Shown: positions 20,069 to 30,146, numbered from the stretch's first letter. The stretch: DNA of 64,000 nt from Flavobacterium shii (GCF_025847235.1 NZ_JAOZEW010000002.1:186001-250000), one strand, 5' to 3'. Numbers and translations: made by a program. The notes: generated from the letters alone by a model not told the origin.

Positions 20069-20883
20069 TGATTACACCCAAACTAAATACCACGATTTTT
20101 CTAAAATTAATCGTTTGTCTGTTCTTTACCCAAATAGGTTTTGCTCAATTTACAATTCCTGAAAAACCAAAATTTCAGACTTCTGTTTACGATTATGCCA
20201 ATGTTTTAAGCCCTACGGAAAAAACACAACTGGAAGAAAAACTTATTCGCTATTCTGATTCTACTACTACCCAAATTGTTGTAATTACAATCGAGAGCCT
20301 TAAAGGTGAAGATATTGGAATTTTAACTCCAAAATGGGCACATCAATGGGGAATTGGAGGAACAGCAAAAGATGATAACGGTGTACTTATTTTATTGGCA
20401 AAAGCCGAAAGAAAAATATGGATCTCACCAGGTTATGGTCTCGAAGACAGATTAACAGCTGGTATTGGTGGGGAAATAACCCGAAATATAATTATTCCAG
20501 AATTTAAGGCAGGAAGCTATTACAAAGGACTTGATAAAGGTACCGATGCACTTTTTGACGTCTTTAAAGGAAAATATAAAGGAACCCGAAAACAAGCAAC
20601 CAAAGGACAAGATTTCCCTATTTTTCCTTTCATTATTATTATAGCTATTGTGATATTCCTTATATCAAGAAATAAAAATAGTGACGGAGGAAATTCTGGA
20701 AACAATAGCGGTGGGGGCCCTAGCCTACTCGACGTTATCATCCTAAGTAGTCTTGGTCGAGGTGGCGGAGGCGGTTTTGGTGGTGGTGGTTTTGGCGGAG
20801 GATCATCTGGCGGAGGCGGAGGTTTCGGTGGTGGCTTTGGCGGAGGTGGATTTTCTGGCGGAGGATCAGGCGGAAGTTGGTAA
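20068..20883 (+). CDS. TPM domain protein, membrane-anchored with Gly-rich tail
   Basis: 271 residues. Signal peptide (about 1-27, ends IGFAQ), TPM domain (about 40-165: YDYANVLSPTEKTQLEEKL, GVLILLAKAERKIWISPGYGLED), one transmembrane helix (about 186-199, FPFIIIIAIVIFLIS) and a C-terminal tail of GGGFGGG-type repeats ending SGGGSGGSW. This layout is the YgcG/DUF2207-like form normally found beside lemA. The Gly-rich tail is low complexity and produces a spurious antisense ORF. Overlaps the first TPM gene by one base. Confidence 0.9.
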   Translation: MITPKLNTTIFLKLIVCLFFTQIGFAQFTIPEKPKFQTSVYDYANVLSPTEKTQLEEKLIRYSDSTTTQIVVITIESLKGEDIGILTPKWAHQWGIGGTAKDDNGVLILLAKAERKIWISPGYGLEDRLTAGIGGEITRNIIIPEFKAGSYYKGLDKGTDALFDVFKGKYKGTRKQATKGQDFPIFPFIIIIAIVIFLISRNKNSDGGNSGNNSGGGPSLLDVIILSSLGRGGGGGFGGGGFGGGSSGGGGGFGGGFGGGGFSGGGSGGSW

Positions 20884-20931
20884 TTTTTAGTTTTCAGTTA
20901 CAGTTAAGAGTCACAGTTTAAAAACTTATAA

Positions 20932-20939
20932 TATATTTG
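20932..20939 (+). promoter_or_regulatory. -7 promoter box of the Rrf2 regulator gene
   Basis: TATATTTG, an exact TAnnTTTG match, 19 nt before the ATG at 20959. The short distance implies a short leader. No clear -33 TTG. Confidence 0.55.
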
Positions 20940-20958
20940 CAAATTATAATTCATAATA

Positions 20959-21372
20959 ATGTTATCACATAAAGCCAAATACGCCCTTAAAGCTTTACTT
21001 TATCTAGCTGAGCAAGACGAAAATCACATTTCTAAAACTATAGAAATTGCTGAGGGTGCCAATATTCCTAAAAAATTTCTAGAACAAATTTTACTTGATC
21101 TAAAGAGAGGCCATTTTGTGAGCAGTAAACAAGGAAAATACGGTGGTTATTACCTTATAAAATCCAAAAACGATATTACACTAGCCGAAATTCACCGTCT
21201 TTTTGATGGTGCAATTGCGCTTTTGCCTTGTGCATCTTTAAACTTTTATGAACCTTGCTCAGATTGCAAAACCGAATCAGAATGCCACTTAAGACACGGC
21301 TTAATGCTTATTCGAGATAAAACTTTACAAGCAATGCAAGGCATTACCATAGCCTCATTAGTGAAAAAATAA
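20959..21372 (+). CDS. Rrf2 family transcriptional regulator
   Basis: 137 residues. N-terminal winged helix-turn-helix of Rrf2 type (LSHKAKYALKALLYLAEQDE; IAEGANIPKKFLEQILLDLK; SKQGKYGGYYLIK), followed by a C-terminal Cys cluster PCASLNFYEPCSDCKTESEC (about residues 89-109). Cys-containing Rrf2 proteins either bind an Fe-S cluster (IscR, NsrR) or control cysteine/sulfur metabolism (CymR); the sequence does not decide. It is followed within 240 nt by a palindrome, a Met-Cys-Met-Cys leader ORF and a TonB-dependent receptor, which I infer to be its target. Confidence 0.9.
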   Translation: MLSHKAKYALKALLYLAEQDENHISKTIEIAEGANIPKKFLEQILLDLKRGHFVSSKQGKYGGYYLIKSKNDITLAEIHRLFDGAIALLPCASLNFYEPCSDCKTESECHLRHGLMLIRDKTLQAMQGITIASLVKK

Positions 21373-21385
21373 AAAAATATATTTC

Positions 21386-21410
21386 AAATTCTAGTAATCA
21401 TGTAGAATTT
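21386..21410 (+). promoter_or_regulatory. Perfect palindromic operator, candidate Rrf2 site
   Basis: AAATTCTA-N9-TAGAATTT: two perfect 8-nt inverted half-sites. It lies 3 nt upstream of the -7 box at 21414-21421 and so covers the -33 region. A second copy of one half (AAATTCTACTAATCA, 14 of 15 matches to 21386-21400) lies at 21575-21589, just before the receptor start. Size and position fit binding by a dimeric repressor. Confidence 0.65.
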
Positions 21411-21413
21411 ATA

Positions 21414-21421
21414 TATATTTG
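21414..21421 (+). promoter_or_regulatory. -7 promoter box of the leader ORF and TonB receptor
   Basis: TATATTTG, exact TAnnTTTG match, 30 nt before the leader ORF ATG at 21451. Confidence 0.6.
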
Positions 21422-21450
21422 CCAAAAAAAAACTAATTAAAACCAACCCT

Positions 21451-21558
21451 ATGAAACTACGTGAAAGTAAACTTGTTATAAAGACAAGCCGATTGCAGAG
21501 TACAATTTCAAGATTCTTTATAAAAAATAGTGATCGTATTATTATGTGTATGTGTTAG
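21451..21558 (+). CDS. 35-residue leader ORF ending Met-Cys-Met-Cys
   Basis: ATG at 21451, stop at 21556-21558. The peptide starts MKLRESKLVIKTSRLQSTIS and ends DRIIMCMC. It is basic, with two Cys and two Met as the last four sense codons. The start is 30 nt after a consensus -7 box and the ORF ends 49 nt before the TonB receptor ATG. A short ORF loaded with sulfur amino acids right before its stop, between a regulator and a transport gene, resembles amino-acid-sensing leader peptides. No terminator-like hairpin follows, so any control would be translational. Could also be a small functional peptide or chance. Confidence 0.5.
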   Translation: MKLRESKLVIKTSRLQSTISRFFIKNSDRIIMCMC

Positions 21559-21607
21559 TAAAAAAATTTAATTTAAATTCTACTAATCACATATACTTAA
21601 TATAAAA

Positions 21608-24154
21608 ATGAAAAATTCTATAAAAAAAACACTTACAATACTATCAATTTTAACCTTCTCAATTTCATTTGCACAAAACATTGAAGGCGTCGTAACAAAT
21701 AATCAAAACATTCCATTAGAAGCCGCCAATGTTATCATAAAAGGAACAACATCGAATACAACTTCAGATTCTAGCGGAAAATTCACAATAGACAGTAAAG
21801 GCAAACTTCCTATAACGCTTTTGGTTCAATATATAGGTTACAAAACCACAGAGGTAGAACTTACCAACTTACCAACAACTCCTTTATTACTAACTTTAAA
21901 TGAAGAAAATGCACTTATAGAAGTTGTAGTTTCTTCAAGACGTAGAATAGAAAAAGTTCAGGACGTTCCAATCGCAATCTCGGTTATAACAGGTAAACAA
22001 GCAGAACAAACTGGAGCTTTTAACGTTAACCGTATTAAAGAGTTAGTTCCATCAGTACAACTTTATTCATCAAATCCTAGAAATACAGGCATTAACATTC
22101 GAAGCCTTGGATCTCCTTTTGGGCTTACCAATGACGGAATCGATCCTGGTGTTGGTTTCTATGTAGATGGTGTGTATTATGCACGTCCGGCAGCAACAAC
22201 CTTGGATTTTATCGATGTAGAACAAATCGAGGTATTACGCGGACCACAAGGATCATTATTTGGTAAAAACACAACTTCGGGTGCTTTTAATATCACAACT
22301 CGCAAACCAAGTTTTACTTCGGGTGCAGACTTTGAAGTAAGCTACGGAAATTATGCCTTCCTGCAAGCCAAAGCTTCCGTTACAGGAGCCTTAAGCAGCA
22401 AAATAGCAGGTCGCTTATCATTTTCTGGTACTCAACGTGATGGTCTTATTGACAATGTTGTAACAGGAAGACCTACAAACACACTAAACAATCAAGGAAT
22501 TAGAGGTCAATTACTTTATACTCCATCAGAAAATACCAATATTATATTTGCAGCAGATATCACCACTCAACGCCCAGATGGATATGCTCAGGTAGTTGCT
22601 GGTGTTGCTCCAACTCAAAGAGCTGCTTACCGCCAATTTGACGCAATTATTGCCGATTTAAACTACCAACTTCCAAGTCAGAATGCTTTTGACCGTAAGA
22701 TTGACCAAGATACGCCTTGGCGTTCAGGACAAGACTTAGGTGGTCTATCACTTAATATTGATACAAAAATTGGAGGCGGAACTCTTACCTCAACAACAGC
22801 TTGGCGTTTTTGGAATTGGGACCCATCAAATGATAGAGATTTTACAGGATTACAAGTACTTGCAAAATCACAAAATCCAACAAGACAAACACAAATAACA
22901 CAAGAGGTTCGTTACGCAGGTCAACTTACATCTAGAATAAGCGGTGTTGTAGGTGTATTTTATATTGATCAAACATCAAAAACAAATGGTACTGAAGAGT
23001 CTGGTAATGCACAGTGGAGATTCTCACAAAGCTCTACTAGTCCATTATGGAAAACTCCGGGTCTTTTTGAAGGATACGGAATCAAAACTAATGCTAGTAT
23101 CAGATCATCAAGTGCAGCTGTATTTGGACAACTAGACTGGGCAATTACAGATCGTTTACACATATTACCAGGCTTAAGATACAATTACGACAAAAAAGAT
23201 GCCGATTACGCCCGTACAACATACGGAGGACTTCAAACTACCGATCCAGCATTACTTGCTTTGAAAAAACAAGTTTACTCTGATCAGGCTTTTACATCAA
23301 ATACAGATAATACCGACTTTTCTGGAAACTTAACAGTATCATATAAAGCAACAGACAAGATCAACGCTTATGCAACTTATGCAAAAAGTTATAAACCAGT
23401 TGGTGTAAATGTAGCTGGACTTCCAACAGATTCTGCTGGTAAGCCTCTACTAGATCTTGCCGTAATTAAACCGGAAAAAGTAAATCATTATGAAATTGGA
23501 GTAAAAACCTCTCCATTTAAAAACTCTATATTCAACTTAACATTCTTTAATACAGAAATAAAAGATTACCAAACAAATGTTCAAGCTGCTGAACTAGGTG
23601 TTAACCGTGGATATCTTGCCAATGCAGATAAAGTACGTGTAAGAGGAGCAGAACTAGATGCTAGTTTTGTAGTAAACAGACACCTAACCATAAATGGTGC
23701 TGCAACTTATACTGATGCTAAATATGTTAAATTTACAAATGCACCACTTCCATTAGAAGAAACAGGAGCTCCTGTAGCATTTAAAGATGTATCTGGTTCT
23801 TCTTTGCCTGGTGCTTCAAAATGGGCAGGGTCTTTAGGAGGTGAACTTTCTGATAATGCAAAATTCTTTGGAAACGCAGGAAAAGTTTTTTTAGCTATTG
23901 ATTCTTATGCTCGTTCAGAATTCTCATCAAGCGCCTCAGCATCTAAATATCTAAATGTTCAAGGTTATGCAATATTTAATGCTCGCATAGGTTTCCGCGC
24001 ATCACAAGGATTATCAATCCACTTCTGGGGACGTAACTTATTGGACAAAGATTACTACGAACAACTATTACCTGCTGGAGGAAATGCAGGACAATATGCT
24101 GGTGTACTAGGAGATCAAAGAACATATGGAGTAACGTTTAAATATTCTTTATAG
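21608..24154 (+). CDS. TonB-dependent receptor
   Basis: 848 residues. Signal peptide (about 1-22, ends SISFAQ), a CarboxypepD-like domain (about 24-105), plug domain (about 115-230: DVPIAISVITGKQAEQTGAF, IEVLRGPQGSLFGKNTTSGA) and a 22-stranded beta-barrel with the aromatic C-terminus TYGVTFKYSL. It imports a ligand across the outer membrane using TonB energy. It has no SusD partner. The Rrf2 gene, palindrome and Cys-rich leader upstream suggest a sulfur compound, which is inference only. A hairpin with T-run follows at 24184. Confidence 0.92.
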   Translation: MKNSIKKTLTILSILTFSISFAQNIEGVVTNNQNIPLEAANVIIKGTTSNTTSDSSGKFTIDSKGKLPITLLVQYIGYKTTEVELTNLPTTPLLLTLNEENALIEVVVSSRRRIEKVQDVPIAISVITGKQAEQTGAFNVNRIKELVPSVQLYSSNPRNTGINIRSLGSPFGLTNDGIDPGVGFYVDGVYYARPAATTLDFIDVEQIEVLRGPQGSLFGKNTTSGAFNITTRKPSFTSGADFEVSYGNYAFLQAKASVTGALSSKIAGRLSFSGTQRDGLIDNVVTGRPTNTLNNQGIRGQLLYTPSENTNIIFAADITTQRPDGYAQVVAGVAPTQRAAYRQFDAIIADLNYQLPSQNAFDRKIDQDTPWRSGQDLGGLSLNIDTKIGGGTLTSTTAWRFWNWDPSNDRDFTGLQVLAKSQNPTRQTQITQEVRYAGQLTSRISGVVGVFYIDQTSKTNGTEESGNAQWRFSQSSTSPLWKTPGLFEGYGIKTNASIRSSSAAVFGQLDWAITDRLHILPGLRYNYDKKDADYARTTYGGLQTTDPALLALKKQVYSDQAFTSNTDNTDFSGNLTVSYKATDKINAYATYAKSYKPVGVNVAGLPTDSAGKPLLDLAVIKPEKVNHYEIGVKTSPFKNSIFNLTFFNTEIKDYQTNVQAAELGVNRGYLANADKVRVRGAELDASFVVNRHLTINGAATYTDAKYVKFTNAPLPLEETGAPVAFKDVSGSSLPGASKWAGSLGGELSDNAKFFGNAGKVFLAIDSYARSEFSSSASASKYLNVQGYAIFNARIGFRASQGLSIHFWGRNLLDKDYYEQLLPAGGNAGQYAGVLGDQRTYGVTFKYSL

Positions 24155-24183
24155 AACTTATTCTTCATAAATTAAATTCCTAT

Positions 24184-24222
24184 TAACTGGGGTAAGTCTT
24201 AAACAACTTGCTCCAGTTTTTT
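24184..24222 (+). terminator. Terminator of the TonB receptor gene
   Basis: Imperfect 12-bp stem AACTGGGGTAAG / CTTGCTCCAGTT with a 10-nt loop, followed by TTTTTTT. It lies 30 nt after the stop. Confidence 0.75.
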
Positions 24223-24440
24223 TATTTAGAACCAAAGATTACCTAAAAGGAAACACGAATTTTTAAAAGCATCAAAGAGAAATTCGTATTTATCTACGTT
24301 CTATTTTTTAACCAAGCAGTCAAATCATGAAATCTATAAGATGTAAAATGCAAAAGATTAAACTAAAACCTTTTTTACCAATACCTTTAACCTTTGTCAC
24401 TTTGAACCTCTAAACCCTTTGAGCCTCAAAACCCCTTGAC

Positions 24441-27200
24441 CTAAAACCTCTCCTTCCCTCTCTTCTTAGATTCTTTTTTATCAGACATGAAATTTCCAAT
24501 TTTATAAGATAGCGAAAACATCACATATCTTTTTAAAACAGTATTTTCTTCGTCGCGAATCGATGTCGAAGAGATTGTTCTCGTAGCGCTTTGGTTTTGA
24601 TTTAAAACATCGTAAACTTTGACTTTAACAAACATTTTTTTATCTAGAATTCCATAAGACAAACTTGTATTCCATAGAAAAAAATCCTTCTTGAAATCAC
24701 TAGAAATATTAGAATTATAAGTATATCCAAAATCATTACCGAAAACCAAATTCTCTGGCCAATATGATGTTGTTTGCAAATTAATTTTATGAATTACATT
24801 GGAGGTAGCGTCTCTCGAATAATTCTCATAACTTGTTTCATTATAAGATAAACTATATGATGGAGCAATGGTAAGCAACTCACCATAATCATATGCCAAG
24901 TACACTTTTGGAGTGATTGCAGTAGATTTTGCATTATATAAAACAGCATTTGTATATCCTTTATCAAAAGAATAACTACCATTTAACCCAACACCATATC
25001 TTAAAACATGGGCATCTTTCTTTATAGACTGATTCCAATTTCCGCCTACAGAAGTAATATAAGTTCCTGAAATATTAGCATAAGTAGTCGTTCTTTTTCC
25101 GCTATCATCATAAACAGAAGTCGAAACAACATCGTTATTATAATAATCTGCTTTTACAAACAAACTATAACCGGAACGTGTACGGAAATCAAAATTTCTA
25201 AAACTAAAATTAGCACTATTTTTTTCGATAGGATTTAAATCTGGATTTCCTATTATAGTGTTCAACGGATTACTCAAATTCAAAACTGGTAGTAACTGAG
25301 CCGAAGTAGGAAGCGTATTCGAATAATCATACTTAAACGTTAAGTTTTTTGATTTATTAAACTTATATCTTATTTGCCCTCCCCCATAAGGTAAAACATA
25401 CTTTTGATTCAAATCTGTAGTTGTATTCAAGTATAAAGAATGATTATTATAATCTACAATTGCCGTTCTGGAATCCAAGTTTACAGTAAATTTATTTTTC
25501 TGCCAAGTAATACCAACTTTAGGACTAATCGAATTTTGTTTTGAAGTAATATAATTAGACAATGATAAATTTAAATCTGAATACGATTGTGTACCAGGAT
25601 CAAAATTGAATGTTTTCTCATCATTTATAGTACTTGCCCAATCAAAATCCGACCCAAATCTTACTCTCAATGAATCGGTTATGGGTTCTGTATATTCAAC
25701 ATCCAATGAATAAGAATCACTAACTGTATTCTTCTTAGTATTCTGATTTCTATCGTCGTTAGGCTTAGTATCCTGATAAAAAATGGTTTTAGAAAGATTT
25801 AATGCGTCCGAGTCACTACTTGTATTAGCATTAATAAGAACTAAACTTAGATTACGATTTTTCTTCTCAAAAGCTTTATTAAAGTTAATAACGTTATTAA
25901 AACTTGTGTTTGTGCTTTCAGTATAAGATTTAGAATTGCTTTCGTTTAAAGGTTGTCCGTTCTCATCCTCAGAAAAACTAGACGAATCCGAATTATTATT
26001 GGAACGAGATTGACTAAGTTTTGGTAAAACAAAAATCTGGGTCGTGGGATTAATTTTGTATACTAATTCCAGATTAGCATTATTTCCTGTATTTTCATTT
26101 CTTGTATTCGATTCCGAACTGGTTTGAATATTTCCTGTTGGCAAAAAACTGGTTTGATCCGACTTACTTTTATTTTCATTAATCGTATTCGAAAAATCAT
26201 AACTCGCCGTAGCTGCCAAATCCTTACCCCAATCATCCGAATAATTAAATCCAACTAAGTTAGACTGCGTAATTCCTTTTCCTCCTCCAGATGAGCTACC
26301 ACTTAAACCTTTACTATTTCTCCCTCCTCCCATGTTATCAAATACATCATCCATAGAGAATCCTGTAGAATTAATATTATTTGAAGAGGCGAGAATACTT
26401 ATCTTTCGTTGGTTATTAAAAAAATTCATGATAAGGCTACTTTCATAACGATCATCAGAGCCATAACCGCCAACTATTTTTCCAAAGAAGCCCTTATTTT
26501 TCTTTTCATCTATAGTTAAGTTAATACTAGAATAATCCGAAGTAGATTCTTGCTTTGACAACTCTTCTTTTTTGGTTTTATAATCAGATACCTGAACTTT
26601 TTTTATAATTTCTGCCGGTAGATTCTTCAACGCAATAGCACCGTCTTTATCAAAAAAAGGTTTCCCATTTACCAAAAACTGAGTTACCTGTTTTCCATTT
26701 ACCGTAATTTTACCATCATTATCCACATCAACCCCCGGCAATTGTTTTAATAATGTTTCAACATTAGAGTCTGGACGCACTTTATAAGAAGATGCATTAA
26801 ACTCCAGCGTGTCTTTTTTCATTGTAATTGGCGCAGCCTCACTCTTTACAACCACATTATCCAAGGCATTTACATTTTCGAGTAAATATAATTTACCATA
26901 ATCTTTACTTGCAAGAAGTCCTTTTTCTTCCTCAAAATAAGGCTGATACCCCATGTAATTAATCTTTAAGAAAACAGGCTTATCATATTTCTTAGTGCTT
27001 ATACTAAAAAATCCATTTTTATCGGTCGTAGCATATTCAATTATAGTAGAATCTTTAACTGTAGTAAAATATACTGTAGCAAGTTCCATGGGTAGTTGCG
27101 TATTAATATCAACGACCGTCCCTTTAATAACAATATCATTTTGAGCGCTGGCAGTAAAACCTAAAAAAAGAAACAATAAAAAGAAGTAAAATCTAAACAT
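24441..27200 (-). CDS. Outer membrane beta-barrel protein, TonB receptor-like
   Basis: 919 residues. Signal peptide (about 1-19, ends FTASAQ), a CarboxypepD regulatory-like domain (about 23-110: IVIKGTVVDINTQLPMELAT), a plug-like domain (about 115-215, LLKQLPGVDVDNDGKITVNG) and a long beta-barrel that belongs to the outer membrane beta-barrel family rather than classical receptors. A Gly/Ser-rich insert (NMGGGRNSKGLSGSSSGGGK) sits near 290-310. The C-terminus is basic (KKESKKRGKERF) and lacks the usual terminal aromatic residue. Substrate unknown. Transcribed alone, convergent with the receptor gene. Confidence 0.85.
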   Translation of the reverse strand: MFRFYFFLLFLFLGFTASAQNDIVIKGTVVDINTQLPMELATVYFTTVKDSTIIEYATTDKNGFFSISTKKYDKPVFLKINYMGYQPYFEEEKGLLASKDYGKLYLLENVNALDNVVVKSEAAPITMKKDTLEFNASSYKVRPDSNVETLLKQLPGVDVDNDGKITVNGKQVTQFLVNGKPFFDKDGAIALKNLPAEIIKKVQVSDYKTKKEELSKQESTSDYSSINLTIDEKKNKGFFGKIVGGYGSDDRYESSLIMNFFNNQRKISILASSNNINSTGFSMDDVFDNMGGGRNSKGLSGSSSGGGKGITQSNLVGFNYSDDWGKDLAATASYDFSNTINENKSKSDQTSFLPTGNIQTSSESNTRNENTGNNANLELVYKINPTTQIFVLPKLSQSRSNNNSDSSSFSEDENGQPLNESNSKSYTESTNTSFNNVINFNKAFEKKNRNLSLVLINANTSSDSDALNLSKTIFYQDTKPNDDRNQNTKKNTVSDSYSLDVEYTEPITDSLRVRFGSDFDWASTINDEKTFNFDPGTQSYSDLNLSLSNYITSKQNSISPKVGITWQKNKFTVNLDSRTAIVDYNNHSLYLNTTTDLNQKYVLPYGGGQIRYKFNKSKNLTFKYDYSNTLPTSAQLLPVLNLSNPLNTIIGNPDLNPIEKNSANFSFRNFDFRTRSGYSLFVKADYYNNDVVSTSVYDDSGKRTTTYANISGTYITSVGGNWNQSIKKDAHVLRYGVGLNGSYSFDKGYTNAVLYNAKSTAITPKVYLAYDYGELLTIAPSYSLSYNETSYENYSRDATSNVIHKINLQTTSYWPENLVFGNDFGYTYNSNISSDFKKDFFLWNTSLSYGILDKKMFVKVKVYDVLNQNQSATRTISSTSIRDEENTVLKRYVMFSLSYKIGNFMSDKKESKKRGKERF

Positions 27201-27568
27201 GAAGGAGTTTTTTAATACTATAAGACCTAAAAAAAGGACAAAGGTTTAATCTGTTTTTATTACTAATTACCCATATATTTTTTCAATCAGGTAAATAATC
27301 ATCCAGACAAAGATAGCCTACTAAAAGCAAACGTTTCAAGTACCAATAAATTAATTAATACATTTTTTTATTGCTGCCAATTACACGAATTTCCACTAAT
27401 TATTTGTGTCAACCTATAGAACTCGTATCTAACACTAACCCAAGAACAAATTCGTTTAATCTGTATTCACTTTTTGAAACAATCCTTATTTTAATACATA
27501 ACGAACAGTTATATTAAACATTACATTAAAGGCATAAAAAAATCCCGATTACTCGGGATTTCTGTTTA
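27201..27568. other. Intergenic region upstream of the beta-barrel gene
   Basis: 368 nt between the start of the beta-barrel gene and the stop of der, both on the minus strand. Apart from the der terminator at its right end I see no gene, repeat or clear promoter box. Confidence 0.5.
27540..27561 (-). terminator. der terminator
   Basis: 9-bp stem AAATCCCGA / TCGGGATTT with TTAC loop, 8 nt past the der stop; the minus strand continues with TTTTTA. Confidence 0.85.
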
Positions 27569-28879
27569 TTATTTCTCTCTAATATAAATATCGATTGGCA
27601 CTCCTGAGAAGTCCCAATTTTCTCTAATCTTATTTTCAAGATATCTCTTATATGGTTCTTTAACATATTGTGGCATATTGGCAAAAAACACAAACTGAGG
27701 CGTTAGTGTTGGTAACTGCATACAATATTTAATTTTCACATATTTCCCTTTAGTTGCTGGCGGTGGATATGCTTCAATAACTTTCAACATAAATTCATTG
27801 AATTTGGATGTTGATATTCTTTGTTTTCTATTTTCAAAAACCTGAACCGTAGCTTCTAATGCTTTCAATAAACGTTGTTTCGTTAAAGCCGAAACGAACA
27901 AAATTGGCACATCAGTAAAAGGCATTAATTCTTCTCTAATTTTAGCCTCGTAATCACGTGTAGACATGGTATCTTTTTCGACCAAATCCCACTTGTTTAC
28001 CAAGATAACAACTCCTTTACGGTTCTTCTCTGCCAACCAGAAAATACTTTGATCCTGTCCTTCAAATCCACGCGTAGCGTCAATAATCAAGATACAAATA
28101 TCAGCATGTTCAATTGCACGAACCGAACGCATTACTGAGTAAAACTCTAAATCTTCTTTCACCTTAGCTTTACGACGGATTCCCGCAGTATCAACCAGGT
28201 TAAATTCAAAACCAAAACGGTCAAATTTAGTATCAATTGCATCACGAGTAGTTCCAGCAATATCGGTTACCATGAAACGTTCTTTACCAATAAGTGCATT
28301 GATAAAGCTTGATTTCCCAGCGTTAGGACGTCCTACAACAGCAAAACGAGGTAAAACTACCTCTTCTTGAACTGGTTCTGGTTTTACTGGAAAAGACTCA
28401 ATTAAAGCATCCAATAAATCTCCCGTTCCACTTCCGGATATACTTGCAAACGTATAATATTCACCTAAACCAAGGTTATAAAACTCAATCGCATCTTTCT
28501 CACGCATAGCGTTATCTACCTTATTCACAGCCAATAAAACTGGCTTAGTCACTTTACGCAACAGGCGGGCAACAACGTCATCCATAGGAGTTATACCTTC
28601 TTCGACATCTACCACAAAAATAATTACATCGGCTTCGTCAATAGCCAATTCTACTTGCTTACGAATCTCCCCTTCAAAAACATCATCCGATCCACGAATG
28701 TATCCACCCGTATCAATTACAGAAAATTCTTTTCCATTCCACTCGCTTTTACCATAGTTTCTATCACGGGTAACCCCAGATACTGAATCTACAATAGCTT
28801 CTCTTCTTTGTATCAGCCTATTAAAAAGGGTTGATTTCCCTACATTAGGTCTTCCTACTATCGCAACAATGTTATTCAT
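27569..28879 (-). CDS. der: Ribosome biogenesis GTPase Der (EngA)
   Basis: 436 residues, complete. Two tandem GTPase domains: G1 GRPNVGKST (about 8-16) with DTGG and NKVD, and G1 GRPNAGKSS (about 183-191) with DTAG and NKWD. The C-terminal KH-like domain ends [11 protein letters not shown]. Der is an essential assembly factor for the 50S subunit. The neighbouring era gene on the same strand, 385 nt upstream, is a second ribosome-assembly GTPase; the repeat-containing gap suggests they are transcribed separately. Confidence 0.97.
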   Translation of the reverse strand: MNNIVAIVGRPNVGKSTLFNRLIQRREAIVDSVSGVTRDRNYGKSEWNGKEFSVIDTGGYIRGSDDVFEGEIRKQVELAIDEADVIIFVVDVEEGITPMDDVVARLLRKVTKPVLLAVNKVDNAMREKDAIEFYNLGLGEYYTFASISGSGTGDLLDALIESFPVKPEPVQEEVVLPRFAVVGRPNAGKSSFINALIGKERFMVTDIAGTTRDAIDTKFDRFGFEFNLVDTAGIRRKAKVKEDLEFYSVMRSVRAIEHADICILIIDATRGFEGQDQSIFWLAEKNRKGVVILVNKWDLVEKDTMSTRDYEAKIREELMPFTDVPILFVSALTKQRLLKALEATVQVFENRKQRISTSKFNEFMLKVIEAYPPPATKGKYVKIKYCMQLPTLTPQFVFFANMPQYVKEPYKRYLENKIRENWDFSGVPIDIYIREK

Positions 28880-29072
28880 TTTTTTGAATTTTAGATCTTG
28901 AATTTCAAATTTTAGATTTTTAGTTACCCAAAAACCTAATCACTTGTAGTCCAAAATGCTTTATTTTAATTTTTTGCAAAGGTAGTCTTTTTTAGTTTGT
29001 AGTTATCAGTTTTAAGCTTTCAGTAAAAAAAGCTCTCAAACTGCTACTAAAAACTGAGACTAAACACTTTTA

Positions 29073-29169
29073 TCAGGAGCTATTCCCTGCTCCCGAAGCC
29101 TCGGGACGTTTTAATCTTTTGTTCCGCTGAAGAAGCGTCACAAAAGGATCTCCACTACTATCAGGGCTA
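29073..29169. repeat. Dispersed intergenic repeat of flavobacterial type
   Basis: The tract begins CAGGAGCTATTCCCTGCTCC and ends CTCCACTACTATCAGGGCT. Near-complementary ends (CAGGAGCTAT and the late TCAGGGCT) and an inner TCTTTTGT / ACAAAAGGA pair give a hairpin. I recognise this pattern as a common intergenic repeat of Flavobacterium genomes. It fills the der-era gap, together with low-complexity CAGTTTTCAG-type sequence. Confidence 0.6.
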
Positions 29170-29264
29170 AAATCCAGTTTTCAGTTCAAGTTTTCAGTTT
29201 TACACTAAACGTTTTATTTGCAAAACTGAAAACTTAATACTGAGACTGTCACTGAATACTAACC

Positions 29265-30146
29265 TTATTGGTTATACCCAAAACGTTTTAACATATTAGC
29301 ATTACTTCTCCAGTTTTTATTCACTTTTACATAAAGCTCAATATGAATTTGTTTACCAAAGAATTTCTCTAAATCAGCACGAGCTTCCATTCCTACTTTT
29401 TTCAAAGCAGCCCCCTTATGCCCAATGATAATTCCTTTTTGAGTATCGCGTTCCACCATAATCAAAGAACGAATGCGGATGATATTCTCATCTTCAAAAA
29501 ATTCTTCTGTTACAATTTCTACTGCGTATGGAATCTCTTTACTATAATTCAATAAGATTTTTTCACGGATAGTTTCGTTTACAAAGAAACGTTCCGGTTT
29601 GTCTGTCAATTGATCTTTAGGGTAATACGCTGGAGATTCTGGCAATAATTCGATGATTCTACCAAAAACCTCAGGCACATTAAAGTTTTGCAAAGCCGAA
29701 ATTGGGAAAATCTCAGCATTAGGAACTTTAGCAGTCCAGAATGCAACTTGCTCTTCTAATTGTTCCTGATTCGAATTATCGATTTTATTCAATAATAATA
29801 AAACTGGAATTTTGGCGTGAACAATTTTATTAAAGAAAGCTTCATCCTTAAGTTCCTGCTCCCCTATCTCGACCATATAAACTAGGATATCAGCATCTTC
29901 AAAAGCCGATTTTACAAAGTTCATCATCGATTCCTGCATTTCGTATGCTGGTTTAATGATACCAGGAGTATCAGATAAGATTAACTGAAAATCCTCTCCA
30001 TTTACGATTCCTAGGATTCTATGACGTGTAGTTTGTGCTTTAGATGTAATTATAGACAATCGTTCTCCAACGAAGGCATTCATTAGTGTTGATTTTCCAA
30101 CGTTTGGATTTCCGATAATGTTTACGAAACCTGCTTTATGTGACAT
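29265..30146 (-). CDS. era: GTPase Era
   Basis: 293 residues. N-terminal GTPase domain with G1 GNPNVGKST (about 12-20), G3 DTPG (about 59-62) and G4 NKID (about 122-125). The C-terminal KH domain contains GHKGAALKKVGMEARADLEK (about 245-264) and ends VNKNWRSNANMLKRFGYNQ. Era binds the 3' end of 16S rRNA during 30S maturation. Length and motifs are typical. Its start lies 117 nt from the divergent tRNA-fMet gene. Confidence 0.97.
   Translation of the reverse strand: MSHKAGFVNIIGNPNVGKSTLMNAFVGERLSIITSKAQTTRHRILGIVNGEDFQLILSDTPGIIKPAYEMQESMMNFVKSAFEDADILVYMVEIGEQELKDEAFFNKIVHAKIPVLLLLNKIDNSNQEQLEEQVAFWTAKVPNAEIFPISALQNFNVPEVFGRIIELLPESPAYYPKDQLTDKPERFFVNETIREKILLNYSKEIPYAVEIVTEEFFEDENIIRIRSLIMVERDTQKGIIIGHKGAALKKVGMEARADLEKFFGKQIHIELYVKVNKNWRSNANMLKRFGYNQ

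Noticed and set aside
20520..20741. Antisense ORF within the Gly-rich TPM gene
   Set aside because: A by-product of GGN repeats read on the other strand.
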